Shown one piece after another: positions 28,112 through 39,200 of a stretch of 64,000 bases of DNA (positions are counted from its first letter, which is position 1; each line of letters begins with the position of its first letter). The notes below the pieces were generated by a model that saw only the letters and a program-made list of their open reading frames with translations, had not been told where the DNA came from and ran no database searches. Both the position numbers and the translations under genes were made by a program. Source of the stretch: Azospirillum sp. OGB3 (GTDB taxonomy: Bacteria; Pseudomonadota; Alphaproteobacteria; Azospirillales; Azospirillaceae); contig NZ_JACHYN010000025.1 in assembly GCF_014192915.1 (NCBI RefSeq), positions 1 to 64,000 of the forward strand, read 5' to 3'.

Positions 28112-28384
28112 TTATCGGCCCTGCGATCCCGCCTGCACGCCGCGTTGGTAGGCCGATTCCTCGGCCTGCTTGTGATGGTCGTAGAGCAGGCCGCCGGCCA
28201 AACCGGCGCCGGCGCCAATGGCGGCTCCCATGCCGGCATTGCCGGCGATGGCGCCAATGATGGCGCCGCCCGCGGCCCCGCCGGTGGTGCCGGTCAGCGC
28301 GCGCTGCTGTGTCGGGGTCATGTCGCTGCAGGCGGCAACCGGAAGCGCCACGGCCGCGACGGCGAGAAAATGTCCGAGTGTCAT
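28112..28384 (-). CDS. Small glycine-zipper lipoprotein
   Basis: A 90-residue envelope protein. A signal peptide ends in a lipobox-like ALPVAACSD (Cys near 19). A strongly glycine/alanine-rich stretch follows (about 34-68) with glycine-zipper spacing (GGAAGGAIIGAIAGNAGMG then AAIGAGAGLAGGL), and a polar tail. Such proteins resemble OsmB/SlyB or YMGG-like proteins of the outer membrane. It lies 44 bases upstream of FabI in the same direction. No specific role can be given. Confidence 0.75.
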   Translation of the reverse strand: MTLGHFLAVAAVALPVAACSDMTPTQQRALTGTTGGAAGGAIIGAIAGNAGMGAAIGAGAGLAGGLLYDHHKQAEESAYQRGVQAGSQGR

Positions 28385-28425
28385 GTCCGTGCCCACCCCG
28401 GCTGATATCTGAGGCTGTTCGTAGA

Positions 28426-28845
28426 TCAGAAAGTGGAGGTCAAGGCGCGACACGGGTAACGCTGGACCAGATAGCGGAACATCCCTTCGACCGGCGGCGC
28501 GCCCATCTGCTGCTGGTTCCGCGTCGCCCAGGAGACGAAGCCGGCGATGGCCTCGTTGCGCGACGGCTGCGGGTCGGGCGCGCAGAACAACGGCCGTTTC
28601 CTGCCCTCTGCCACGGTTACGATCTGGTGGTATTGGTAGGCGCCCACCGCGAAGCCGTGGCAGAAGTGCAGCGCGGCGATGCCGGTGGTGTTGGTGGGCT
28701 GCGCCTCGCACAGCCGCACGAGGTCCCCGGTCGTCTCGACCTGGAAATTGGTCTCCGACGGCATCGGGACGGTCTCTGCGCCCAAAGCCACCGCCGCCAT
28801 CATGCCCATGGCAGCCGCGAGAACGAAACTAAGTCGACCTTTCAT
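28426..28845 (-). CDS. Exported Rap1a/Tai-like domain protein
   Basis: A 139-residue secreted protein. A signal peptide covers about 1-22. The mature part has the Rap1a/Tai pattern: LVRLCEAQPTNTTGIAALHF then CHGFAVGAYQYH, and later PLFCAPDP and VQRYPCRAL, giving four cysteines likely paired. The family includes immunity proteins for type VI amidase effectors, but most family members are uncharacterised exported proteins, and no effector gene is nearby. ATG 28845 is the best start because it gives the signal peptide. Confidence 0.7.
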   Translation of the reverse strand: MKGRLSFVLAAAMGMMAAVALGAETVPMPSETNFQVETTGDLVRLCEAQPTNTTGIAALHFCHGFAVGAYQYHQIVTVAEGRKRPLFCAPDPQPSRNEAIAGFVSWATRNQQQMGAPPVEGMFRYLVQRYPCRALTSTF

Positions 28846-28992
28846 TGCGTGCTCCCGGCGTGCTCCCGGAGAATGGACCGAGGATGTCGGGTCCTGGGAT
28901 GATTGAGCCGCAGCTGGAGGCGGTTTCGAAAGTAGCAACTGGGGTGCGAGAGCCCGTGCTACGGTAACGTCACACTGTATTAAACAGGGCTT

Positions 28993-29540
28993 TTACCGCT
29001 CCGGGCCGGAGACTTGGCATGGGGCGCCAGCAAGGTCGGCGTTCTGCAGGCCATCGACGATGCGGTTGATGATCGCGAGGGCGATGTTGCGCATTTCCAG
29101 CTCTGCCTGGATGCGATACGGTCTTGGCGACGTACACCGTGTGCTGAGCGGCAACCTTGGTTTTGGTGAGGTCGCCCGGACTGGGAGGTCAGTAGACGGG
29201 GTTGGTCAGCTCGGGTTTTACGTTCAGGCGCACGCGGACGATCTCGTCGGGTGAGTGGCCCTTGAGGACGCGTTGCCGGCGGGCGCGTTGTGGGCAAGCT
29301 TGTAGCCGTGCAGCGGGCGCTCCAGGGCGTTGTACGTGCCGATGCACATGATCAGCACCTCCCGTCCGATGCGCCCGTTGAAGCGTTCGACCATGCCGTT
29401 GGTCTGCGGCGTGTAGGGATTGGTTGTGCGGTGCTGCGCGCCCAGGGCGTGGCAGGCGGCCTTGAAGCCGGCGGCGGTGAAGCGCCTGCCGCGGTCGGTC
29501 AGCATGTGGGTGACCCGGAAGGGAAGGGCGGCCACGGCCG
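28993..29540 (-). pseudogene. IS481-like transposase, C-terminal fragments with several lesions
   Basis: The minus strand shows the DDE integrase core of an IS481-type transposase: THMLTDRGRRFTAAGF, then HRTTNPYTPQTNGMVERFNG, the segment holding the last catalytic Glu. After about 50 more residues the frame is lost. The family's C-terminal end reappears in another frame (RNIALAIINRIVDGLQNADL to GPER and a stop at 28993). The first catalytic Asp region and the N-terminal half are missing. 29541-29784 holds no recognisable gene. It marks the downstream edge of the NRPS island. Confidence 0.8.
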
Positions 29541-29784
29541 GAGGCGGCTGTGGGGTTGACCGGCCGCCGCGCGGGGGGCGCTTTGGGCTCGTCATGGCGA
29601 CAACGGATGGGGCTGCGCCAACAGCCTTCCTACCGTGGCGCAGGACCCAGGCGTCTTTCGATCCTCCAGCCATATTCCTGAACGGCCCGCCAGACCGGGT
29701 CCCAACAACATTCCGCCATCAAAGAGCAAACTCATACCGACACAACCCGCCGAAGGCACCCGGAACTTGACGGTGCCTCCCTTG

Positions 29785-30579
29785 TTATTCATGCTGCTGC
29801 ATACGCCCTTGATTGCCAATATCCTTAAGATAATGCAGCAGAGACGCCAAATCCACGGTCCGGCAGGCAAGTTCAAGAGCTTCTCGCGAGTGTCGTATTT
29901 CCCAGCAGAGGGCTCCACGGTACCCTAGGGGCATAGTAAGCGGCATGCACCGCCATTGATGCGTGGCACTGGGGTCATTAGAATCAGAAACTCGGATCAT
30001 GGATCCTTTGGTGGGCTGCTTGAAGCTCACGTCCTTTATCGGATAGATCAGGCCTACGCCGCGAGCCTTCAGATAGGCCTCCTTCAACGTCCATAGCGTG
30101 TAAAACATCTCCATCCGCGCTTTTCCGTGGCGCGTGCTGATGATCGCGGCCTCGGCAGGGGAGCACCACACCTCTACAAGTTCCTCGAAATCAAGGCACT
30201 TCTCATGCTCGACGTCTATTCCCACCTCGCGACCTCTGGCCACGGCGCATGCCACAATGTGCCGGCTGTGGGACAGGTTGAACGTGAGGCCGACGGGAAC
30301 GTCCGTGCCCGATATCACAGGCTTTCCATCCGCCCGAGCGCCCGTGGTCCACCGCCATGGGTTGACACCTAGAGCGGCTGTCGGATCGCAAAATTCCGAG
30401 AAAACCGCAAACCGCAGCAGCAATCGTCCTGCCAGGAATTGCGCCCGCGCCAGTTCATTCACATATTGCGCCGCTTTCATTCTTTCGGCATCGCTCAGAA
30501 CACACGCGGCACGCTCAAGTCCGCCACCAAGCGATTCCCCGCCAAGATCGAGAATCCATACGAAGATGTTTTGATCCAT
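29785..30579 (-). CDS. 4'-phosphopantetheinyl transferase, Sfp type
   Basis: A 264-residue enzyme that moves phosphopantetheine from CoA to the serine of carrier domains. Family motifs are clear: FNLSHSRHIVACAV (100-113), REVGIDVEHE with the Mg ligands Asp122 and Glu124, and FYTLWTLKEAYLKARGVGL (159-177) with the WxxKEA motif. It starts at ATG 30579, 68 bases after the exporter gene, as the last gene of the NRPS cluster. It should activate the three carrier domains of the neighbouring synthetases. A cluster-borne Sfp enzyme suggests that the locus is functional. Confidence 0.92.
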   Translation of the reverse strand: MDQNIFVWILDLGGESLGGGLERAACVLSDAERMKAAQYVNELARAQFLAGRLLLRFAVFSEFCDPTAALGVNPWRWTTGARADGKPVISGTDVPVGLTFNLSHSRHIVACAVARGREVGIDVEHEKCLDFEELVEVWCSPAEAAIISTRHGKARMEMFYTLWTLKEAYLKARGVGLIYPIKDVSFKQPTKGSMIRVSDSNDPSATHQWRCMPLTMPLGYRGALCWEIRHSREALELACRTVDLASLLHYLKDIGNQGRMQQHE

Positions 30580-30647
30580 CGCCGCGGCTCACCACCCTCA
30601 ACCTGCTCTCCCCTTAACGTCGGGAGAAGGGCAGGCCACCTCAAGAT

Positions 30648-31901
30648 TCAGCGAGATCGCACAGCGCCTTGTTGAGTATTGGCGTGTTCATCGCGAGCCA
30701 GTCCAGTAGTGATCAGCAAAGTTATCACGTACGGAACCAATATAAATGCAGAGATTGCAAAGATGTCCTCTGCCGACACGTCCGCAGAAAGGATGGTGAA
30801 CACCCAACAGGATAGCAGCAAAATGATGGTATTGAGCATTTGAGTGGCAACAATCTCGCCACTTGCCTGTGACGCCGAGAACAATTGGATCGCAAGCGTG
30901 CGCCCCTGGACTTTCGTGATCCCCAGGACAAACGACGCCATGAAAATCCAGGCAAATGGCGCTATGCCATCCGTCGGAACGTAGCGTGCGATCGCGATGA
31001 CTATCATCGTCCCAACCGGAAGCGCGATGGCAAACGCTTTTTTTCCAAAAAGTGCTGAAAACCTCATGCATGCAAATCCGGCGAGCATTGAGCCCACGCC
31101 GAAGATACCATCAAATATTCCATAGATGTCAGAGCCCGCCTTCATTGAATCCTGAACATACAGAAGAATTGGAATGTTCAGGGAAAGAACCACTACCTGC
31201 GGCAACCCATGACAGACGAGAAACCACCCTCTCGAGCGTGCCTCTTGGCGCGACACGAGGTTCCCCAGGCATTTGACCGTGCTGCCGAACGCCCATCCTT
31301 TCTGAGAATCCCGGGGATGCTCATCCCCATCCACGATGCCGGGTGTGATGCATGCGTATGAAAATCCTGCCAACAACGCCATGGCCGCCGACGAGAACAC
31401 CAGAAAAACGAACCCCAGGTGTGCGAACAGAAACCCCGCGGCCACCACCCCCAAGATGCTTCCAAGTTGGACGGCGACTTCCAATTGCGCCACGCGTTGG
31501 GGGACATGCTCCATCGGCACAATCCGCTTTACCAGCACGTACAAAGAGGGAAAATAATAGCCAAAGAACATCCCAAGAGTGGCGATCAGTATATACGCCG
31601 CGGCGGGCGACGGGCTGAAGAGCAGCCATACGCCGATCGCGGCAACCGTGCTCGCGCTGCCCACCTGCAGCTTTACCAATGACCGAGCGACGCCCTTTCT
31701 GGCGAGAGCGGTGCTCATGATCGGAAGGATGAGCACACCCGGCGCAAAGAACAGGAAGAACGACACTCCCACAGACATAGGGGAACTGCCAAGATGCAGC
31801 AGATACCACCCAGATGAGTACACTATGAAGTTCACTGACAGCAATGCCAGCAACGATGCCGCAAAGAACACCCAGTAATCCCGCACCCAACCGCCCCTCA
31901 T
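30648..31901 (-). CDS. MFS transporter, probable peptide exporter
   Basis: A 417-residue membrane protein with about twelve hydrophobic helices. The N-terminal half has SPMSVGVSFFLFFAPGVLIL and a short charged loop (ARKGVARSLVKLQ) at the usual place between helices 2 and 3. Layout and length fit the major facilitator superfamily, in the range of drug or siderophore exporters. Its ATG overlaps the stop of the stand-alone condensation gene (ATGA at 31898-31901), so the two are translationally coupled. The likely role is export of the NRPS product or self-protection. Confidence 0.85.
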   Translation of the reverse strand: MRGGWVRDYWVFFAASLLALLSVNFIVYSSGWYLLHLGSSPMSVGVSFFLFFAPGVLILPIMSTALARKGVARSLVKLQVGSASTVAAIGVWLLFSPSPAAAYILIATLGMFFGYYFPSLYVLVKRIVPMEHVPQRVAQLEVAVQLGSILGVVAAGFLFAHLGFVFLVFSSAAMALLAGFSYACITPGIVDGDEHPRDSQKGWAFGSTVKCLGNLVSRQEARSRGWFLVCHGLPQVVVLSLNIPILLYVQDSMKAGSDIYGIFDGIFGVGSMLAGFACMRFSALFGKKAFAIALPVGTMIVIAIARYVPTDGIAPFAWIFMASFVLGITKVQGRTLAIQLFSASQASGEIVATQMLNTIILLLSCWVFTILSADVSAEDIFAISAFILVPYVITLLITTGLARDEHANTQQGAVRSR

Positions 31902-33127
31902 GACGGAATCCTTTCAGCTCCAAGTTGATGGACAAATTTCTTCACAGAATCCAGCAAACTCTGAATAATCGAAAAATCATCCAGCCCTGAGGCAACCACT
32001 CGGATGGAAGCGCAGGGCTCCGGGTAAACATATATTGTCATTGCATTCTTGGGCTTGTCGTCGAAAAACGGAAATTCCTTGTAGTCACCGGCAAAATCCT
32101 TCAGGTCCGTGGTGTTGGAGGGAAGTATGTTCACGACGATGTCGGGCAGTGGCCGTGCCGCCATTTGCTTGGCGTCACTGATCGGAAAACGTCCCCGTTC
32201 CATCGCTGAGAAGAATGCCACTTCCAAGGACTCCACGACCTCGTCCAGACTGCGCGCGCCGACATCCTCAACGGGGAGCAGCAGGGAATTGAGCGTGATT
32301 CCCAAAGCGGAGGCGCTTACCAGGGAGGGGCGATTTGCATAGGCCAGGAGAACCGCAACATCCTTTGCTTTGAGGCTTTCAGCTAACGCCTTGAAGATCA
32401 CGCCCAGATAACAGACCGCCGGTGGGATCGAAAGGCGCCGAGCGTAACGATGCAGTCCTTGATCCTCTTCTTCCGACAACATCCACACCGCGCAATCGGA
32501 AGCGTCGGGGGCTCCGTTATCTGACCGAAGCACCGGCAGATCGAGTTTGTTGTACGTCGTGAGCGGGCCGCGCCAGTATTCCGCGTCCTGTGCGTATTCG
32601 TCGCTGCCGAGGTATCCCATCTCCTCGGCCACGTACTCGCCGTAGGGCGTATACAATGGCCCCGGACCTTTCGTCATGCCCGGCAGCCCAGAGACAATGG
32701 ACTGCATGAACATTGTGGCGGCGATCGCATCAACCAGAATATGGTCGACAACGAATATTAAATATACACCTTCGCCAACGACCAGTTCATCAATAATGTA
32801 AATCCTGAAAAGAGGAGGAGTTTCAGGATCAAACTCGCAGTCCCACTTCACCTCCCGCCAATCTGAAATAATCTGCACACAATCTTCATAATCGATGCCG
32901 AGTGATGCGGTATGCAAACCGTCCTCTTCCAGAAAGAAGCCGGATCCAAGCATCGGGTGGGCGCTTACGACCTCCGACACCCGGCGAACCAGATCAGCGC
33001 GCGACACTGGGCGATCGATCCGGCACGCGACACAGGTGTTGTACTGCCCACGGGCCCGGCCCGACGCGGCGGGGACGAAATACATGTTTTCTTGCGCGCG
33101 CGACGCCTTTGACCTGGACACTTGCAT
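31898..33127 (-). CDS. Stand-alone NRPS condensation-domain protein
   Basis: A 409-residue protein of the condensation/acyltransferase superfamily with no attached A or carrier domain. The catalytic motif HHxxxDG appears as DHILVDA (128-134): the second His (129) and the Asp (133) are kept, the first His is Asp and the Gly is Ala. The C-terminal half has the family fold features, including LPDIVVNILPSNTTDL. GGAGG precedes ATG 33127. It could supply the condensation step missing between the first and second carrier domains of the synthetases, or transfer an acyl group. Confidence 0.82.
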   Translation of the reverse strand: MQVSRSKASRAQENMYFVPAASGRARGQYNTCVACRIDRPVSRADLVRRVSEVVSAHPMLGSGFFLEEDGLHTASLGIDYEDCVQIISDWREVKWDCEFDPETPPLFRIYIIDELVVGEGVYLIFVVDHILVDAIAATMFMQSIVSGLPGMTKGPGPLYTPYGEYVAEEMGYLGSDEYAQDAEYWRGPLTTYNKLDLPVLRSDNGAPDASDCAVWMLSEEEDQGLHRYARRLSIPPAVCYLGVIFKALAESLKAKDVAVLLAYANRPSLVSASALGITLNSLLLPVEDVGARSLDEVVESLEVAFFSAMERGRFPISDAKQMAARPLPDIVVNILPSNTTDLKDFAGDYKEFPFFDDKPKNAMTIYVYPEPCASIRVVASGLDDFSIIQSLLDSVKKFVHQLGAERIPS

Positions 33128-33243
33128 CCCTCCGTGTCAATGCGCTGTGGTTTGTCTTGATGCATCGGTTCACCCGCCGCACCGGTGCCCAGCCCGCCTC
33201 GCGTGGAGTCGGGCCGGACAGCCATGGTTAGAAGGCGCGAGCT

Positions 33244-36200
33244 TCAGAGAGCCGCCTCGGCCACGCACGGAGCACAGGCGACGCGTGGTTGGCCTGTGTC
33301 TGCGGCGGGGGGATGGCCGGTGCCGATACCCAGTATCAACTCAGCCAACTCCTCAGCGCAGTCTCGGTTGAAATAATGGCCGGCCTTTTCCAACAGAGTG
33401 ACGGTGATGTTGGCCGCGTATTGCCGCCACGCTTGGTCAGGATCGACCGTCGCATCTATTGAAGGGTCGCAGCCACCCAAGATCACAAGCATCGGAACAG
33501 GCAGCTTGGTACCGCCCCTCAGATCGAAGAACACTCGGCGGTAGACAGCGACGTCCCGAGTGAAGTTACCGACGACGGCCGCACGCAGATTGGCGTCTTC
33601 AAGACCTTTGATTCCGCCAATGCTCTCCAGGTATGTGCAGATGTCATCGGCGGACGCGGTGTCCCAGGGATTCCCGGGGTGGTCGGCGCCGGCGAAGGCG
33701 GGCGGAAGCGTAGCGCCGACGACGGTGGCGGTAACCGTGTATCCGCGCGTGACCAGATGGTGGGCAAAGCCACAAGCAAGCCCCGCTCCGGCGCAATGTC
33801 CATAAACAATGGTCGGAACATCCTTTTGTAGAGCGTTTGCGCTTTCCCACTCCCGGTATAGCGCTTCGATGTCGTCGCTGATGGGCAGGCGGCTGTGCCC
33901 GTTCCCTTGCAAGTTTCCCACACACAGGAAAGCGTCCGGGCACCGGCTTTCCAACGCTTGCGACAACGCAAAGTAATCAGAACTTTCGCCGCCTGCATAA
34001 GGCACGCATATTACCGAGAATTTTGGTCTTGCGGGCCGGTCATGGAAAGAGGTGACCGATCGGCATGTTTTCGAAGCCGATGAAATGCCTGCCATCAGAC
34101 CGCTCATCACTGGGTTCCGGTAGATGTCGGCAATCGAAAGAAGGCCGTTCGCCTTGGATACGGCGGTCAGAGCCTTTATCGAATCCCCGCCGAGATCAAA
34201 GTAGTTGTCGTCGACGTAGAGTTCCGGGACGCCCAGGGATGCGGCGAGCGCGTCGTGGAGCACACGTTCCTGCGGTGCCGTCGGCGTCCACACAGCCCCC
34301 TGCCGCGGAGCAAGGCGGTTCGAGGCAACAATCCGATCCAACTGTGCGGCGTCGATCTTGCCGTTGGTGGTCAGCGGCATCGCCGGCACCTGCACGAGCG
34401 CTCCAGGCAGCATGTAATAGGGCAACTGCTGCGCAATGTGATCGCGCAGCGCAGCGGCACCAAGCTGCCGATCGGACGTGTAACAGCATACGAGATTCGC
34501 GTGCTCACCTTGACCACGGCAGATAACCCGCGCCTCCCGTATGTCCGGATGCGAGAGAACAACGGATTCGATCTCCTGCAGTTCAATCCGGAAGCCGCGC
34601 AGCTGGATCTGATGATCCTTGCGGCCGAGGAATTCCAGTTCTCCATTGAAGTGGAGACGCGCCAGATCGCCGGACCGGTAGCCACGGCGGCCTGGATAGA
34701 ACGGAAGAGTAACGAACCGCTCCGCGTTCAGGTCGGGCCGTTTCCAATATCCCTCGCTCACGCCGTCACCGACGACGACGATCTCGCCCGCCACCCCCCG
34801 AGGAGCAAAGTTGAGCTCCTCGTCGACAATCGCGAGCGCCAGCGTCGGGATGGGCCGGCCGATCGAACTGCGCGGGGATTGCAGGGCATCGGCATCAAGT
34901 TTGCGGTAGGTCACGTGAACCGTGGTTTCGGTGATGCCATACATATTGATCAGTTCACAATCGGGCAGCATCTGGGTCCACGGGGTGATGCGCACTGGGC
35001 TTAGGGCTTCTCCACCAAAAATCACCTTCCTAATGTGGCTGCGCCCGATCTTCCGCCGCAAATCGTCGTGCCCCGCCAGTACGCCCAGCAGGCTGTAGAA
35101 GGCCGATGGCGTCTGATTGAGAATTGTGACCTTCTCATCGACCAGCATGTGGATGACCCGTACGGGATCCCGACAATCCTCACGCGCTGGCACAACGAGA
35201 CGGCCGCCGAACAGCAGGGCGCCGAAGATTTCCCATACGGAGAAGTCGAAAGCAAACGAGTGGAAGAGGAGCCACACGTCGGCAGAGCCGAAGTCGAACA
35301 GAGCGTTCTCGGGGAACAGCAGACGGACCACGTTCCGGTGGCTGATAACGACGCCTTTTGGCCGCCCAGTGGTGCCGGAAGTATAGATCATATACGCGGC
35401 GTCAAGGGCGGAACCGCTCTGTTGCGGTTGCAGCGGGGCCGTGCACTCGCCGATGTCCTCGAAGTACACGGCCATCCGATTGGACGGCACCAAATGGGCA
35501 TACTTCCTGGTGGTCAAAACCGTCTGGGTTTCGCTGTCGTTGAGAATGAACCTGATCCGTTCGAGCGGTGAGGTCGGGTCGATCGGCAGGTAGCCTCGGT
35601 TGGCCGCGAAGATGCCGAACACGGATGCGATCATGTCCACGCCTGGATCGGCGATGATGGCGACGAAGTGTGCCGCCACAGCATCCAGTTGCTTGGCCGT
35701 GATCTCACGCCGTATCGCTTCGGCCCGGGCGGACAGGGTCTCGTATGTGCATCTTGCTGCTCCGGCGGAGATCGCCACGGAGTCTGCGTGGCCCTCGGCC
35801 ACCCTCAGAAAGATGGAAAGGAGCGTATCGCGTTCCGGGAAGGCGGAGTGAAGATTGTTTAGGATAGCAAGCTGCTCACCGACCTCGTCGGCGGACAGCA
35901 GCGTCAGATCGTTGGGTGTAAGGGCCGGTTGGCCGGCAAGCGATTCCACGCATCGGACGTAGTGCGCCAGGACCTGATCCGCCAATGCGGGTGTGTAGAG
36001 CGCCTCATCGAAATCGATGCTCAAGGAAAAATTGTCTTCCCGCTCAACAATGGAAAAGACCAGATCCGCCTTGGCGAACGTGCGGCCAATTTCCAAGGGC
36101 TGACTAATCAGATCGGGATGATGGGCTTTCTCGAACTGAATGCTTGGGCTTTCCCGTCGCGAGTGATAGGTGAGGATGGTATCGAACAGGGCATCGCCCG

Positions 36201-39200
36201 TGCCGCTGTAGGAGCCTGCAATCCCCAGCTTTTCCACAGGCAGGTACTGGTGGGACAGCGCCTGCGCGATAAGACCCTGGTTCTCGGCGATGAGTTCCCC
36301 GCAGGATCCGGACTGCCCGTTGCTCGTCAGCCTCACCGGCAGTGTGTTGACGAAGCAGCCGATGACGTCGCCGAACTCCTCCTCTCGATTCAGCGCGGTT
36401 ATGCCGATCACCGTATCGAGACCGCAACCGTACTTATGGCGAAGCACCTGGATCGCGGTGGCGAAAAGCGTGAAGGGCGTAACGCCCAGTGACCGGGCCG
36501 TCCGCTCAATGCTGCCCTTGGCGGTTGCGTTCAGGATCGTGTCCCGCCGGAACGCGTACAGGCCTTGGGCCTGTTCGGCCGGGACGTTGTCGGAAGGGAA
36601 CCTCCTGAGTTCGAAGCCGTCCAGCGCCTGCCGCCAGTATTCGGCGTTCAGATCCGCTTGGCGCGCGAACGCTGCGCTCCGTTCATAGAGGCGATAATCC
36701 GAGTAGGGTCTCGGCTGCAGTTCGGGCCATTGCCCGTCTCGCCCAGCGTTGTAGCAGGCGAATAGGGCGTCGAGGAACACGTCCAGCGCTCGCGCATCGC
36801 AGGCCACGTGATGAAAGACGTACACGAAGACGAATCTCTTTTCCGCCGTCTTGTACAGGTGAAATCTCGCGCACGTCCGCTCCAAGTCGAAAGGCTCGAA
36901 GGCGAGATCCTGCAATGCCCGATCCAGATCGAAATCATCCGTACCCTGCGTCACGTCCGTGAACGGGACGCATATGGGATCCTTCGATCGCACAGCGAAA
37001 TACTGGCCGCCGCTGTTCGTGTATCGCGATGCCAGGACTGGGTTGGACGCGACAACCCGAATGATCGCCCGGGTGAACGTCTCCACGTCGAGCGGACCCT
37101 GCAACTCCAGGGCGTTGGGAACGTTGTAGCTTCCCCGGACCTTGGAAATTAGCTCGGCGACGATGAGGCGGCGCTCGATGGAACTGACCGCTTCACCGCG
37201 CGGGGCTTCCACGGCCGCCTCCAGCCCTGCCACAGCCTGTGTGCCGGCGGCTTGGGTAAGCGGCAGAATGGCGTTCAAGGACTTAAGCTTGAAGAGGTCC
37301 GCAAGCGAGATCCTGCACCCAAACTCCTTGTTAAGCCTCGCGCGAAGCCGGCCGATCAGCAGAGAGTTCGCCCCGTTGGCGGCCAGCGACGTCTCGCCAT
37401 CCAGCGTTCCGGCATCCACGCCGAGCACGTCGGCAACAATAGTCAGGGCGCGCTGCAAGTCCTTGCCGACCACGGAGGTTATGCCGGGTGCCGCAGGTCG
37501 CACCGACTGCTCCACCCACGCTTTGATCGCGCTCCGATCAATCTTCCCATGCTTGTTGGTGGGAAGTTGAGGCACCGAGAGTATCCGGTTCGGGAGCATG
37601 TACTCCGGAAGGAGCGAGCGCAGCCTTTCCTTGACATCGCTTTCGTTGAACGCACCCTGTGCCTGAATGACGGCGATCAGCAGGATGCGCTCCGGCGCAA
37701 TCTGCACGACGACGCTGATGGCGTTGGCAACGCCGTGCATGCTCAGGAGGGCGCCGTCGATTTCAGCCAATTCCACGCGTCTGCCGTTGATCTTCACCTG
37801 GCCGTCGTTGCGTCCCACGACTTCGACGAGCCCATCATCGGTCATCCTGGCAAGGTCACCCGTGTCGTACTGCACGACATCGGAGGATTTCCCCTCGCGG
37901 AAATGGTGGGTGTCGACACCGAGATCTGCGATGTAGCCGAGCGAGGGGTAACGCGTCTCGATTACCAAGCGCCCCAATGCGCCGGGCGATGGGGGCAAGC
38001 CGCCATCATCAAGTATCTGTACCCACGTGTCCGGCAGCGGGCGCCCGACCGGGATGACGGCTTTTCCCATATCGCCGGCCGATACCCTATGGAAGAACTT
38101 CGCCAGAGTCGTTTCGGTGGGACCATAGAGGTTGAAAACGGTCATTCCGGCCTGGATTGGTGATGCAATCGCCTGGACGTCGCTTCCGCGCAGGACTTCA
38201 CCGGCAAAGAGAACATGCCGGAGCGCGCTAAACGGTTGCGTCTCGAAAAACGGCGCGATGGTCCGAAACAGCGTCGGCACGATATGGATGGTGGTGATGC
38301 GGGAGGTCTCCAACCACTGTGCGAGGGAGCAAGGATCAAGAAGATCTTCGTCATCGGGGATGCAGCACGTCCCGCCCGCAAGCAGAGCCGCAAAAATGTC
38401 TCTCAGACTCGGGTCGAAGGTCTTGGCGGAGAGGAACGACACGCGGGCGGTTCTATCCAGCTTCAGGAGTTCCAACTCCCAGGCGAGAAAATGCGAGAGG
38501 CTCGACCTGCGGCCCAGGACGGCTTTGGGGATGCCTGTCGAGCCGGACGTGAAGAACACGTAGCATTCCTCGCCAGGCCATTCCGGCGGCGGTTCTGCCA
38601 GTTTGCCGTTCCCGCGTTCGGCCGCTTGGAGATCGGCATTGGTGATCCACAGTTGCGGGTTGCCGCCGGGGACCGCCGGCCCGATGATTGCGTCGGGATC
38701 GAGAATAGTCAGCGCGCGCTCCAACCGGGCGGATGGCTCGGCGGGGTCGATCGGACAAAACGCCCGACCAGCGATCAGGCAGGCCAGATAGGCGACGACG
38801 AGTTCCCTTGACTTTCCAACGGTTATTGCGACGCGGCCGGACCTGCGCGAGGTCGAGTTCAGCCGTTCCGAGAGGGTGTGCGCCGCTCGCCACAACGTCT
38901 CGTAGCTGAGCGCTCCACGACTGTCTTCGACAGCCCAAGCCTTCGGATTTCTTGCCGCGTGCTCGAAAACCGCCCTAGAGACCGATAAAGGCAGCGGTAG
39001 CGTACCGGCTCTCTCGGTGGACGACCCCGTCTCATTTTCGGCTAGAAAGCGCGCCAGCAACGCAATCGTGCTGTGTTTGTACAGGTCCCTCATGCGAATG
39101 TGAGGCCAGAGTTTCCGCAACTCCCCGAGAAGACGGACCTGTTTGATCGAGTCAAGACCCAACTCTGAGAATGAGTTCTGTCGGGATATGGGGACGGCCA

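Noticed and set aside
28426..28845. Rap1a/Tai-like protein as an immunity gene of a type VI effector pair
   Set aside because: No amidase effector or type VI secretion gene is nearby, and the domain is widespread in unrelated exported proteins.
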